Assembly (NCBI RefSeq): GCF_003014695.1
Contig: NZ_PYAS01000014.1
Coordinates: forward strand, 1-64,000
Length of the DNA stretch: 64,000 nucleotides
Source of the DNA: Dyadobacter jiangsuensis
GTDB lineage: Bacteria > Bacteroidota > Bacteroidia > Cytophagales > Spirosomataceae
Reading direction: 5' to 3'
In this document: in pieces, positions 7,624 to 15,964 of the stretch
Layout of the letters: the number at the start of each line of letters is the position of its first letter
How positions within the stretch are numbered: position 1 is the stretch's first letter
Translations under genes and position numbers: made by a program
Notes under the pieces: generated by a model
The model's input: the letters and a program-made list of their open reading frames with translations, nothing else
The model's database searches: none
What the model was told of the DNA's origin: nothing

Positions 7624-8643
7624 TTAATGCACGATCTTGAAAACGAGTTCCCGCAGCAACTCTCCTTCCGGAATGCTCGTGCCGTCAAGCCCCTTCAAAC
7701 GCCCGTCACATTCACGCAGATAATGTATAATATTGGCCACCTTGCCCATTGGATAATTACGGGCAGCCAGTAAATAATCTTTGACAAAATAGGGATTTAC
7801 GCCCAGCTCGGCTGCAAGCCCTTTCTCCGATTTGTCGCGAGCGGCGTGCGTGAGAAGTAGTTTGGAGAAAAAGCCAAACAGGATGATCAGTACAGGGGCC
7901 AACGGATTGTCCTTCGAATTGGATGCAAAAAAAGCAGCTATCTGGTTCGCTTTCAGCACATCCCGATGCATTAATGCTTTTTGAAATTCAAAAACATTGT
8001 ATTCCTTGCTGATCCCGACAAACTTCTCGATCGCCGCAGCATCGATTCCTTCGTCCACGCGCAGGTTCACCATAATCTTCCGGATCTCGTTTGAAAGCCG
8101 TTTCAGATCGTTGCCGATGTTATCAACAAGCATCTGCACCGCCTTCGGGCTGATTTTCACGCCCTCGTGCTGGCAAAATGCCCCTACCCAGTCGGGCAGC
8201 TTGTTGTCATACATCTTTTTGGATTGCACCACCACCCCGTTGGCATTACAGGCTTTCAGGTAGGATTTCCGCTCGTCGGCATTGGCGTGATAGCAGAACA
8301 CCAGAACCGTGCTCGGCACGGGGTTCAATGCATAGTCTTCCAGGCGCTGTTGCTGTTCCTTTTGCTCAATGCCGTTCAGGCGATGCGCTTCTTTGACTAA
8401 CACCAGCTGACGCTCGGCCATGAATGGAAACCGCCGTGCATAGCTCAACACGCCCGCTACATCGGTGTCCTTCCCGTAAAGCACAAACTGGTTAAAGCCC
8501 CGCTCCGACTCCGGAACCACCTTATTTTCAAGCTCTTCGGCAATCGAATCGATGTAATAAGGCTCATCTCCGTGCAAAAAATAGAGTGGACGGAACTTCT
8601 TGCTTCTGAGTTCTTTAAGGATAATATCGGGTGTTTGTGCCAT
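7624..8643 (-). CDS. holA: DNA polymerase III subunit delta
   Basis: 339 residues with the HolA pattern: N-terminal KKFRPLYFLHGDEPYYID at the degenerate P-loop position, the RQLVLVKEAHRL region, and a C-terminal helical domain containing FEFQKALMHRD and LLLTHAARD. Delta opens the beta sliding clamp within the clamp loader at the replication fork. The start ATG at 8643 is the only sensible one. It sits between acpH and alkA, all in the same direction. With dnaB (15965) and polA (48497), it is one of three replication genes in the window. Confidence 0.92.
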   Translation of the reverse strand: MAQTPDIILKELRSKKFRPLYFLHGDEPYYIDSIAEELENKVVPESERGFNQFVLYGKDTDVAGVLSYARRFPFMAERQLVLVKEAHRLNGIEQKEQQQRLEDYALNPVPSTVLVFCYHANADERKSYLKACNANGVVVQSKKMYDNKLPDWVGAFCQHEGVKISPKAVQMLVDNIGNDLKRLSNEIRKIMVNLRVDEGIDAAAIEKFVGISKEYNVFEFQKALMHRDVLKANQIAAFFASNSKDNPLAPVLIILFGFFSKLLLTHAARDKSEKGLAAELGVNPYFVKDYLLAARNYPMGKVANIIHYLRECDGRLKGLDGTSIPEGELLRELVFKIVH

Positions 8644-8702
8644 GAATTTGCAGATTGGGACCTAATGTGGTCCGGACACCAAATTTACCGTTCCGCGCCG
8701 AT

Positions 8703-9305
8703 TTATGCCGCGTTTTCAGCGATAAATTGAGCGGTCTTCGCACGCAATTCAGGAAAAAAAGACAGGAATTTGGTATAATAAAACTCCTCATTTGCCCGCA
8801 AATCGCTCACAGCCGTGGAGATAGGCTCCAAAAACCCGGCACGGCGCGAAAGCCTTTTAAAGGTAGTATCGATACCGTCGAGCGTCGCGTAAGTATTCAA
8901 CCAGTCCTGACGGACCATAGAGCGCACCATGGGTACCATCGCTTCCGGGATCAGGTGGTGATTCCGTTCGATAATCGAATAGATCCTGTGGGCGTATATA
9001 AAAAGAGGTTCCTTATGGTAATGCTCGAAATTTTTAGCCAGGAAGTAATCGAAGTAAATGTCCATGACAATACCCGCGAGTTTTCCCTGGGAAACGGCTG
9101 CTACGTCTTTGGCTTCCGAGACTTCGGGATGGGTGTCCGTAAACGAATCGATAAAACGGTGCAGTTTCAGCCCGAGCACATAATCGGGATTCCAGGTTGC
9201 AGTTTTTTCCTTGCTCAAACGCCCTTTAATGAAATCCCCGACATAATTGCCCATCATCACTCCTTCATTCTCTCCTGACAGCAAAATATGCGCTAAAAAA
9301 TTCAT
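8703..9305 (-). CDS. acpH: Acyl carrier protein phosphodiesterase-like (AcpH/DUF479)
   Basis: 200 residues, starting MNFLAHILLSG and continuing MGNYVGDFIKG, with LHRFIDSFTDTHP and VMDIYFDYFLAKNF. These His/Asp-rich helical motifs are the metal-binding signature of the DUF479/AcpH family, related to HD hydrolases. AcpH removes the 4'-phosphopantetheine group from ACP. The enzyme name follows the E. coli family member and is not proven in Bacteroidota. It is first in the acpH-holA-alkA run and is divergent from the FKBP gene at 9403. Confidence 0.85.
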   Translation of the reverse strand: MNFLAHILLSGENEGVMMGNYVGDFIKGRLSKEKTATWNPDYVLGLKLHRFIDSFTDTHPEVSEAKDVAAVSQGKLAGIVMDIYFDYFLAKNFEHYHKEPLFIYAHRIYSIIERNHHLIPEAMVPMVRSMVRQDWLNTYATLDGIDTTFKRLSRRAGFLEPISTAVSDLRANEEFYYTKFLSFFPELRAKTAQFIAENAA

Positions 9306-9332
9306 CTAAATGACATTTTGACAAAATTCCCG

Positions 9333-9340
9333 TACGTTTG
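9333..9340 (+). promoter_or_regulatory. Bacteroidota-type -7 element before the FKBP gene
   Basis: TACGTTTG matches TAnnTTTG exactly and lies 63 bp before the FKBP start, predicting a 5' leader of roughly 55 nt. I do not see a well-spaced TTG -33 partner, so the call rests on the -7 box and the divergent gene arrangement. Confidence 0.45.
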
Positions 9341-9402
9341 TTCCGATACTCTTCCGGGGAACAATTCTTTTACAACAACCATTATTTTAATCAAACTAGC
9401 AA

Positions 9403-9918
9403 ATGAAAATCGAAAAAAATAGCGTCGTGGCGCTTACATATAGCCTCAGCATTCCAGACTCGGAAGGCGAAACGGATGTGGTGGAAGTGGTCACCGAAAA
9501 CGACCCGATGTACTTTATCCACGGTATCAGTGGTTTGCCGGAAGGATTCGAAAATCAGATCGAAGGCTTGTCGGCCGGTGATACCTTTGAATTTACGGTA
9601 GCTCCCGAGGAAGGGTACGGAGAATATGATGAAGAAGCGGTCGTAGACCTGCCTAAATCGGTATTCCAGAACAGCGAAGTAGACGAGAACGAACTCCTGC
9701 AAGTGGGCAATATTATTCCGATGACCAACGAAGAAGGTGAAAGGCTTCACGGCCAGATCGTCGAGATCAGCGACGACGTGGTAATCATGAATTTCAACCA
9801 CCCGCTAGCCGGCAAGGAAATGCATTTTGCAGGTAAAATCCTGAGCGTACGCGCAGCTACGGCTGAGGAGCTCGATCACGGCCACGTACACGGGGTTGGT
9901 GGGGTGCATCATCACTAA
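9403..9918 (+). CDS. FKBP-type peptidyl-prolyl isomerase, SlyD-like
   Basis: 171 residues. The N-terminal FKBP half includes FIHGISGLPEGFE and GEYDEEAVVDLP. An inserted flap domain (about 75-125) and a return strand (NHPLAGKEMHFAGKIL) give the SlyD architecture. The tail ends in a short His-rich stretch (HGHVHGVGGVHHH), as in metal-binding SlyD proteins. It catalyses cis-trans proline isomerisation and chaperones folding in the cytoplasm, since no signal peptide is present. It is monocistronic and is followed within 3 bp by the first GTCA word array. Confidence 0.92.
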   Translation: MKIEKNSVVALTYSLSIPDSEGETDVVEVVTENDPMYFIHGISGLPEGFENQIEGLSAGDTFEFTVAPEEGYGEYDEEAVVDLPKSVFQNSEVDENELLQVGNIIPMTNEEGERLHGQIVEISDDVVIMNFNHPLAGKEMHFAGKILSVRAATAEELDHGHVHGVGGVHHH

Positions 9919-9920
9919 TG

Positions 9921-10050
9921 GTCATTGGTAGTCATTTGTTGTCAGGTGTGGTCAAGAATAGTCAGGTATTGTCATTTCGAATGAATATCTAAAACTACTC
10001 ATGACTATAAATGACAACACGTGACAACAAATGACTACCAATGACTACAC
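9921..10050. repeat. GTCA decamer word array, locus A (between convergent genes)
   Basis: Six consecutive 10-nt words starting GTCA lie at 9921, 9931, 9941, 9951, 9961 and 9971. After a 20-nt spacer, five words carrying TGAC follow in the same 10-nt phase (10001-10050). The outer 24 nt pair perfectly (9921-9944 with 10022-10045). The array starts 3 bp after the FKBP stop and ends about 6 bp before the deaminase stop. The 10-nt period is not a multiple of three, so it is not coding. Related arrays are at 17649, 45735, 51407 and 63424. Confidence 0.85.
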
Positions 10051-10055
10051 CCGAC

Positions 10056-10553
10056 TTACAGCCCAATCGTTTCGTCAACGGCCCCGCGATACTGCTCCAC
10101 CTCCACGCCGAACCTCCTCAGAAACTCCACGCCCTCTTCTACCGCAATGCCTTTGTAGGCGGCATAGGAATGCAGGAAAATCACTTTTTTGATCTTCATC
10201 GTATAAATCACCCGCGCGCAGGCAATGCAAGGCGCAAGGGTCACAAAAAGTGTTGATCCTTCGATATTCGATCCGTTTTTCACAGCAAAAAGGATGGCAT
10301 TCTGCTCGGCGTGCAAAGCCAGCGAACAGCTTCCTTTTGCGTCACGCGGACATCCTACCCCTGGAAATTCTTCATCGCAGTTGTGGGTGCCGGCAGGAGG
10401 ACCGTTGTAGCCGATCGAAATAATCCGCGTGTCCTTCGTTAGCACCGCCCCCACTTGCGCTTTTATACAGTGTGAACGTTTGGCAAGATTTTTTGCCAGG
10501 TCCATATAAATGTCATCAAATTCCGGCCGCAAATTCGTTGTAGGTATTGTCAT
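10056..10553 (-). CDS. dCMP deaminase / ComEB-type cytidine deaminase
   Basis: 165 residues from the ATG at 10553, preceded by AAAGAGA. The open frame continues upstream, but only as a shadow of the opposite gene. Zinc motifs are complete: H81 and E83 (HAEQNA), C109 and C112 (PCIACA). The N-terminal GAVLTKDTRIISIGYNGPPAG is typical of dCMP deaminase. It converts dCMP to dUMP for thymidylate synthesis. The end faces the GTCA array at 9921-10050. It is divergent from the DUF922 gene at 10626, leaving a ~70-bp shared promoter region. Confidence 0.93.
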   Translation of the reverse strand: MTIPTTNLRPEFDDIYMDLAKNLAKRSHCIKAQVGAVLTKDTRIISIGYNGPPAGTHNCDEEFPGVGCPRDAKGSCSLALHAEQNAILFAVKNGSNIEGSTLFVTLAPCIACARVIYTMKIKKVIFLHSYAAYKGIAVEEGVEFLRRFGVEVEQYRGAVDETIGL

Positions 10554-10625
10554 TCTCTTTTCAATCCAAAATTCAGGGTACAAAATTAGGGAAATGACGG
10601 CTGGATTCAACGCAGTTTGAAAAGT

Positions 10626-11711
10626 ATGACCCGAAGCATTGCCCTTCTTTTTTTCCTGACCGTGTTCCTTAACCCGCTTTTCGCACAGCAGGACAGGTCG
10701 GTTGTTACCCTTTCCAAAGATCCGGCAGGCCTTTTCAAATCCTATAAATTCTTCATTCAGAACGTGGAAGACCAGCGACCGCAACCAGGTGCCTCGCTCG
10801 GCAAAGTAATCGCCCTTGGTAAAGAAATTCCGGCGGTACTGCCAGGGAAAGCCGAAAACGAACTGTTCAGCTACTGGTCGTACCTGGCGCCTAGGAAAGA
10901 GCAATCGTATTTGCCGCTTTATATCACCATCAAGGAGTTGTCTGTAAATGAAAAGCGGATCGGGCCAAACAAGGTTACCGGGGAAGTCCGCCTGAATGTC
11001 CGGTTCCGATGGTACCGTGATATGCAACCGGTGGAACTGACCGGTTATCAAACGGCAGCCAACTATACGCGGCCCGAAACGGCATTCACCCACGACAAAC
11101 TGATAAAACAGCTTGTAGATCAAGCATTAGGCCATTTTCAAAAGTGGATGGCCTCCAATGCAGGTAAAACGCCCGCATTGGCGCGCAACCTGATTGTTAC
11201 ATTCAAAGAAATCAATAACACGGCCTCCGAAGACACGGTTTTCTATTCGCCGAAACGTCCGTTGGTTTGGGACGATTTCAAGGTAAGAAGCGCCAGGCCA
11301 GGCAGCCGTTACGCGGCGGCGGTATTTACCAGTTTCGGCTATGAGGGCCGCTCCTATCCGAAAGACGACGACCTGGTGGTGGAAATCGGATTGAAGATAT
11401 TCATGGTCAAAAGCATGTCATGGGGCAGGCCGGAGTCGCGCAATGCGGGCACATTGCGTCATGAGCAGATTCATTTCGATATTACGAGGCTGGTGGTCGA
11501 GAAGTTTAAAGAACGCCTCCGTAAGGCCGAATTGACTATCGAAGACTATGATAGCGAGATCCAATACCAGTTTCTGGAAGCATTCCGGGAAATGAACCGG
11601 GATCAGGAACAATACGACGGCGAAACCGGCCACGGGCTGAACGACGGCGCGCAAGCCGCGTGGGATAAAAAAATCGCCAGGCAGATCGAAGCGCTCTATT
11701 CCGTGCAGTAA
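10626..11711 (+). CDS. Secreted DUF922-type putative zinc protease
   Basis: 361 residues from the ATG at 10626; an in-frame TTG at 10617 would only add three residues ahead of the signal peptide. A signal peptide (MTRSIALLFFLTVFLNPLFAQQ) implies periplasmic or envelope location. The C-terminal half holds the DUF922 pattern: WDDFKVRSA, then HEQIH at residues 279-283 followed by FDIT, a zincin-like motif. Substrate unknown. The N-terminal half has no family I recognise. The stop lies 3 bp from the convergent comEC stop. Confidence 0.8.
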   Translation: MTRSIALLFFLTVFLNPLFAQQDRSVVTLSKDPAGLFKSYKFFIQNVEDQRPQPGASLGKVIALGKEIPAVLPGKAENELFSYWSYLAPRKEQSYLPLYITIKELSVNEKRIGPNKVTGEVRLNVRFRWYRDMQPVELTGYQTAANYTRPETAFTHDKLIKQLVDQALGHFQKWMASNAGKTPALARNLIVTFKEINNTASEDTVFYSPKRPLVWDDFKVRSARPGSRYAAAVFTSFGYEGRSYPKDDDLVVEIGLKIFMVKSMSWGRPESRNAGTLRHEQIHFDITRLVVEKFKERLRKAELTIEDYDSEIQYQFLEAFREMNRDQEQYDGETGHGLNDGAQAAWDKKIARQIEALYSVQ

Positions 11712-11714
11712 TCC

Positions 11715-13505
11715 CTACGGCGCGGTAATTCGCATAATCTGTTGGATTTCATGGCTCACGACGTAATTCCTTACATTGAAATCAAATGCACGGGCATCGT
11801 CTGTAAACGACCTATCGCTCAAAAGGTAAAGCCTGTTTCCAGATTTAAAGCTCAGTACCTGATGCTTAGGAACCTGAAAAACGACAGGTTCGGCATTCCA
11901 ATACACATTCAAACTCCCTGCGATTGAAAATGCTGCAAAAAGAGTTACTCCCGCGGCCGATATCTTCAACCAGCTCAGCGAACGCACATACCAGGCATAC
12001 CAGATCGCAAAAAGGACCGCGTATAGCAAAACCACCTCCAACTTGTTCAAATGCAGGTTTTCTACCAAATGCCCCGGCAGCCGTCGCGGGATCGAGGCGG
12101 CCCAATCGGTTAGCTTTGCTGAAAATGTTACAACCTGACCCGCCAGCCATCCCAACCATCCCAACCAGGAAATTCCTGACAGACTGATCAGCAGCAATAC
12201 CAATGCGGCAGGCAGCAGTATATTGGTAAACGCAACGACCAGCGGATTCACAAGCCAGAAATAGGTCGGAAATTGATGAAAATAGACGATACTGAGCGGA
12301 AATGTGGCGATCTGAGCTGCGAACGCCAATGCGGTAACCTGCCAGACGAATTTCAAAACGCGATTGGCCGGATTCAGGAGGCCGTAGACCGGCTCGTAAA
12401 AGAGAAAAATGCCCGTCATAGCGAGGTACGACAGTTGAAATCCGACATCATACAATGCACAAGGATCTACCAGCAGAATAATCAGTGCCGAAAACGTCAG
12501 CGTATTCATCGAATTGTGCTTTCGCTCGGCGACTTCTGCAATCACCAGTACCATGCACATCAGCGCGGCACGCTGTACGGAAGGCGGTAAGCCGGTCACC
12601 AATGCATAAAAGCCCAGCAATGCGGCCATCAAAAACAGGTACACCCATTTGCCGAACTGCCAACGCCTCACCCAGCCGAGGGCCATACTGATGGCGAGAA
12701 AAATAATCGCCACATGCATTCCCGAAACGGAAAGAATATGTACGGCACCCGAAATCACATAATCGCCCACTTGCTCCGCTCCGAGGTCGTCCCGTCGCCC
12801 TAGTAACATGGCCTTTACGAGCCCATATGCGGCCGGATCGCTCACGTACACACGGAATTGACTGTCCGCCCATTCTGAAACGGCCTCCGGCCAATAGGAA
12901 GGGCTCTTTCGCGAGCCGGATGAAATCAGTTTGTACGAGCGATCATTCACAAATGCGGTGACGAGAATACCCCTGTTGCGCAGATATTGTGCATAATCAA
13001 ACTGCCCGGGGTTTGCCGGCGGAGCAGGACGTTCCAACCGTCCCTTCACCAGCAGCAAATCGCCAGGTTGTGGAATGTCTGAAAGGCTATCCGGCAGATA
13101 AATCAACGCTTTCACCGGATAACTGGTCCACTTATTCTCGTGACCGAATTGTTTGACATCCACTTCAAAACGAATGGAATTGCTGCGTTTTTCAGGTATA
13201 GTAGTTACTTCCGCGGTATAGGTGGTGTATTCCAATGCATGAAGCGCTGCAATTCGTGCGTCTTTTTCCGCTTCAACCTTTATTTTGATTCCGGCTCCAA
13301 GCAAAAACATCCAAACAGCCAATCCGATCGCAAAAGCTACCCGACGTCCAAACCGATACAGCAAAATGCATCCGATCGTCGCCAGCACCAATGCTATCAA
13401 AACAAAAACAACCGGCATACCGCCGGTTGTACGCAATGCGTCGCCCGCCAATATGCCGGTTGCTAGGAATATGACTACGCTGACAAACGGAGCGCGTGAT
13501 AGCAT
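11715..13505 (-). CDS. comEC: ComEC/Rec2-type membrane DNA-uptake protein, no beta-lactamase domain
   Basis: 596 residues. N-terminal membrane helices and a DUF4131-like soluble domain (about 25-180) precede the multi-helix Competence domain (about 220-500) with GLVKAMLLGRRDDL, HILSVSGMHVAI and LPPSVQRAALM. ComEC forms the inner-membrane channel for single-stranded DNA in transformation. The C-terminal metallo-beta-lactamase domain of long ComEC proteins is absent: only ~90 residues follow the last helices. It starts 6 bp after the M43 protease stop and is likely part of the phoH-M43-comEC transcript. Confidence 0.88.
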   Translation of the reverse strand: MLSRAPFVSVVIFLATGILAGDALRTTGGMPVVFVLIALVLATIGCILLYRFGRRVAFAIGLAVWMFLLGAGIKIKVEAEKDARIAALHALEYTTYTAEVTTIPEKRSNSIRFEVDVKQFGHENKWTSYPVKALIYLPDSLSDIPQPGDLLLVKGRLERPAPPANPGQFDYAQYLRNRGILVTAFVNDRSYKLISSGSRKSPSYWPEAVSEWADSQFRVYVSDPAAYGLVKAMLLGRRDDLGAEQVGDYVISGAVHILSVSGMHVAIIFLAISMALGWVRRWQFGKWVYLFLMAALLGFYALVTGLPPSVQRAALMCMVLVIAEVAERKHNSMNTLTFSALIILLVDPCALYDVGFQLSYLAMTGIFLFYEPVYGLLNPANRVLKFVWQVTALAFAAQIATFPLSIVYFHQFPTYFWLVNPLVVAFTNILLPAALVLLLISLSGISWLGWLGWLAGQVVTFSAKLTDWAASIPRRLPGHLVENLHLNKLEVVLLYAVLFAIWYAWYVRSLSWLKISAAGVTLFAAFSIAGSLNVYWNAEPVVFQVPKHQVLSFKSGNRLYLLSDRSFTDDARAFDFNVRNYVVSHEIQQIMRITAP

Positions 13506-13511
13506 GGGTGT

Positions 13512-14789
13512 TTATCGTACAACAAAACGTTTCGTGATTGTCTTATCGGCAATCGTTACCTTGTAATAGTACAAACCGCTGGGAAAGTTTTTAACGTTGA
13601 GATAAGTACGGTTAACGGTATCCTCCGTCACTTTTTGCCCTTTTTGATTGTAAACGGACACGGTGTAATTCTCGAAATTAGGTGTAAAAACATTGGTTGT
13701 CAATGTTTCACGGACCGGATTAGGATAAATTTCAACCAGTAGTTCATTCGTCGAAATCTTCGAGTATTCTACCAGTTTCGCACGTCTCGGGCTCAGCGCC
13801 ATTACGGCGTGCATCCGCTCCTTCTGATCGTTTGTAAAAATACTCATACAAACGTCGGGCGAGTAATCCATGTAATTTTCGATCATATTACGCGTCACGA
13901 CATTCCCTCGGCATTGCGAGTACACCGGTGAGCACGAAACATCGGTAGTTTCATTTTTGGTGTTAGCCGTGGGGGTATCATCGCAGTAATCGGTACCGCA
14001 AGTGGCATCGCCCCAGATGTGGATCAGGCCCAGCCAATGCCCCACCTCGTGTGTGGTGGTCCGGCCCAGGTTATAAATCCGGCTTGTGATCGCATCGGAA
14101 TTGCGTCCGAAGTAGCGGTAATCGATGATAACCCCGTCGGTCAATGCATCGGCTTCCGTGTTTTCGGAAGTGGCAAGGCCAGCCGTACGGTCATTAATTT
14201 CCGTCACAACCGGAAATTGCGAAGTCCCGAGATAACGGTCATTCAGCCTTGTTACCCAGATGTTCAGGTAACGATTGGTAAACCAGGCTGGTGAGATGTT
14301 CGCCAGATCATCCGCGTCGGTAATCGGGCTGAACTGCGAAGTCGCATTATAGGTGCGAACCACCGACACCAGCCTGAAACGGATGCCTGTGTCGACACCC
14401 AGTGAATCGGTATAAAAGCCCTTGTAGCCGGATGTATTGCCATAATCTTCATTCAGCACGTCGATCTGACTCTGAATCTGCGCATCGGAGATATTGCCGT
14501 TCCCTGCGCCACCGACCACATTATCTGCCCGGTTGTGAACGACGTGCACTACCACCGGGATCGTGATTACCTCACTCGCGCTCGTGCGTGCACCCGCAGC
14601 GGAGCGCACGTAGTTCTGTATCGCCTGCTCCGATTGGAGTCTCAGGTTCCTCAGCGCGGGGTTTTTCAATAGCCGCACCGAATCACGCTCCGTGCTGGCA
14701 CAGCGCGTAACGAGCGAATCCTGCGCTTTTCCGAACACAGATACCAGCAACAAGCCAGCCAGCAAAAGGCTATTTTTCCGATTTTTCAT
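13512..14789 (-). CDS. Secreted M43 (pappalysin/cytophagalysin) metalloprotease with T9SS type-A tail
   Basis: 425 residues from the ATG at 14789; an in-frame TTG at 14798 is possible. A signal peptide (NSLLLAGLLLVSVFGKAQ) precedes the peptidase. The zinc site is the extended HExxHxxGxxH: H247, E248, H251 and H257 (HEVGHWLGLIH), with a Met-turn NYMDYS downstream. The last ~75 residues form a Por-type sorting domain (IYPNPVRETL ... GLYYYKVTIADKTITKRFVVR), so it is probably exported by the type IX system. Its start overlaps the phoH end by 20 bp. Confidence 0.93.
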   Translation of the reverse strand: MKNRKNSLLLAGLLLVSVFGKAQDSLVTRCASTERDSVRLLKNPALRNLRLQSEQAIQNYVRSAAGARTSASEVITIPVVVHVVHNRADNVVGGAGNGNISDAQIQSQIDVLNEDYGNTSGYKGFYTDSLGVDTGIRFRLVSVVRTYNATSQFSPITDADDLANISPAWFTNRYLNIWVTRLNDRYLGTSQFPVVTEINDRTAGLATSENTEADALTDGVIIDYRYFGRNSDAITSRIYNLGRTTTHEVGHWLGLIHIWGDATCGTDYCDDTPTANTKNETTDVSCSPVYSQCRGNVVTRNMIENYMDYSPDVCMSIFTNDQKERMHAVMALSPRRAKLVEYSKISTNELLVEIYPNPVRETLTTNVFTPNFENYTVSVYNQKGQKVTEDTVNRTYLNVKNFPSGLYYYKVTIADKTITKRFVVR

Positions 14790-15717
14790 AGGCAGCAAGA
14801 ATGTCCTTCACCAAACGGTGCCGTACCACGTCAGAACCATCCAGTTCTACAAAACTGATCCCTTTAATGCCCTTCAAAACCGTCAGAGAGTCGATCAGCC
14901 CCGATTTGAGGTTCTTAGGAAGGTCAATCTGCGACTTATCGCCGGTAATGATCGCCTTCGAGCTCGGGCCCATACGGGTAAGGAACATTTTCATTTGCAT
15001 CGGCGTGGTATTCTGGGCCTCGTCGAGCAGGATAAATGCGTTGTTCAGCGTACGCCCCCGCATGTAGGCAAGCGGCGCGATTTCGATTACCCGGCTTTCC
15101 AGGTACAATTTCAGTTTTTCCGGCGCAATCATATCGTCGAGCGCGTCGTAGATCGGGCGTAGGTACGGATCGATCTTTTCTTTCAGGTCACCCGGCAAAA
15201 AGCCCAGGTTCTCGCCCGCTTCCACCGCAGGACGCGTGATAATGATCTTACGTACTTCCTTGTTCTTCAATGCCCTTACGGCAATGGCTACGGCAGTGTA
15301 GGTTTTTCCTGTACCTGCCGGACCAATCGCAAATACGAGGTCGTATTTACCGGCCTGTTCTACCAGGAGCTTCTGATTAGGCGTTTTGGCTTTCACAACA
15401 AGCCCCTTGTTGCCATAGAGGATCACGTCGTCGTCGTCCTCGCCGGTAGCTACGGGCATTTTAGCGATGCCGTTCAGGTAGCCCTTAACGTTGTCGTTGG
15501 TTATTTTTCCATACTTCTGGTAATGTGCCAGAAGCGAGTCGATTACATCTGTGATTCGGATAATTTCGGGGGCAGTCCCCTGGATGCGGATCTCGTTTCC
15601 GCGTGAAATGATTTTACTTTCGGGGAAAGCGGCGGCAACTTCCTTGATATTCGAATTGTGAATGCCCAGAAAATCGACCATGGATACGTCTTCGAGTGTG
15701 ATGATTTTTTCCAGCAA
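14770..15717 (-). CDS. PhoH-family ATPase
   Basis: 315 residues. A KH-like N-terminal part (NEIRIQGTAPEI) precedes the P-loop domain: Walker A GPAGTGKT at 132-139 and Walker B AFILLDEAQN. PhoH proteins are RNA-linked ATPases related to superfamily I helicase cores. The frame opens at TTG (15717), and no ATG lies upstream. The first ATG would be Met13, but the residues before it (LEKIITLED) look like genuine family sequence, so TTG is preferred. It is first in a tight minus-strand group with the M43 protease and comEC. Confidence 0.9.
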   Translation of the reverse strand: MLEKIITLEDVSMVDFLGIHNSNIKEVAAAFPESKIISRGNEIRIQGTAPEIIRITDVIDSLLAHYQKYGKITNDNVKGYLNGIAKMPVATGEDDDDVILYGNKGLVVKAKTPNQKLLVEQAGKYDLVFAIGPAGTGKTYTAVAIAVRALKNKEVRKIIITRPAVEAGENLGFLPGDLKEKIDPYLRPIYDALDDMIAPEKLKLYLESRVIEIAPLAYMRGRTLNNAFILLDEAQNTTPMQMKMFLTRMGPSSKAIITGDKSQIDLPKNLKSGLIDSLTVLKGIKGISFVELDGSDVVRHRLVKDILAAYEKSEK

Positions 15718-15949
15718 ATGAATCAGTGTTTAATGTTTCTCTATTGTTTGTAAAATTTAGTAATAATAACCAACATTTGTAAAACATAATCGTCGAAAAA
15801 ACAATTAACCTGCTAAATCCCGGGCGAAAAAATTAGCGTTTCCCGACCAAGTCTTTCATTATCAGACACGGACAAAAAAGTCGTGTGGCAGAAAAAAAAT
15901 TATTGCGCCAAACTCCCCGCCGCCGCTTTCGTTGAAGGCCTCCAATGAT

Positions 15950-15957
15950 TAACTTTG
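15950..15957 (+). promoter_or_regulatory. -7 element placing dnaB transcription near its start codon
   Basis: TAACTTTG matches TAnnTTTG and ends only 7 bp before the dnaB ATG, with a TTG at 15932-15934 as a possible (short-spaced) upstream element. If used, the mRNA would be leaderless or nearly so. Confidence 0.4.
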
Positions 15958-15964
15958 TCTTAAT

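Noticed and set aside
9921..10050. CRISPR-like array in the GTCA regions
   Set aside because: Words are 10 nt, adjacent, and have no unique spacers; no cas genes are present.
10554..11123. Upstream extension of the dCMP deaminase frame to 355 residues
   Set aside because: The extra sequence is antisense to the DUF922 gene and has no family features; the ATG at 10553 has a good leader and gives the normal enzyme length.
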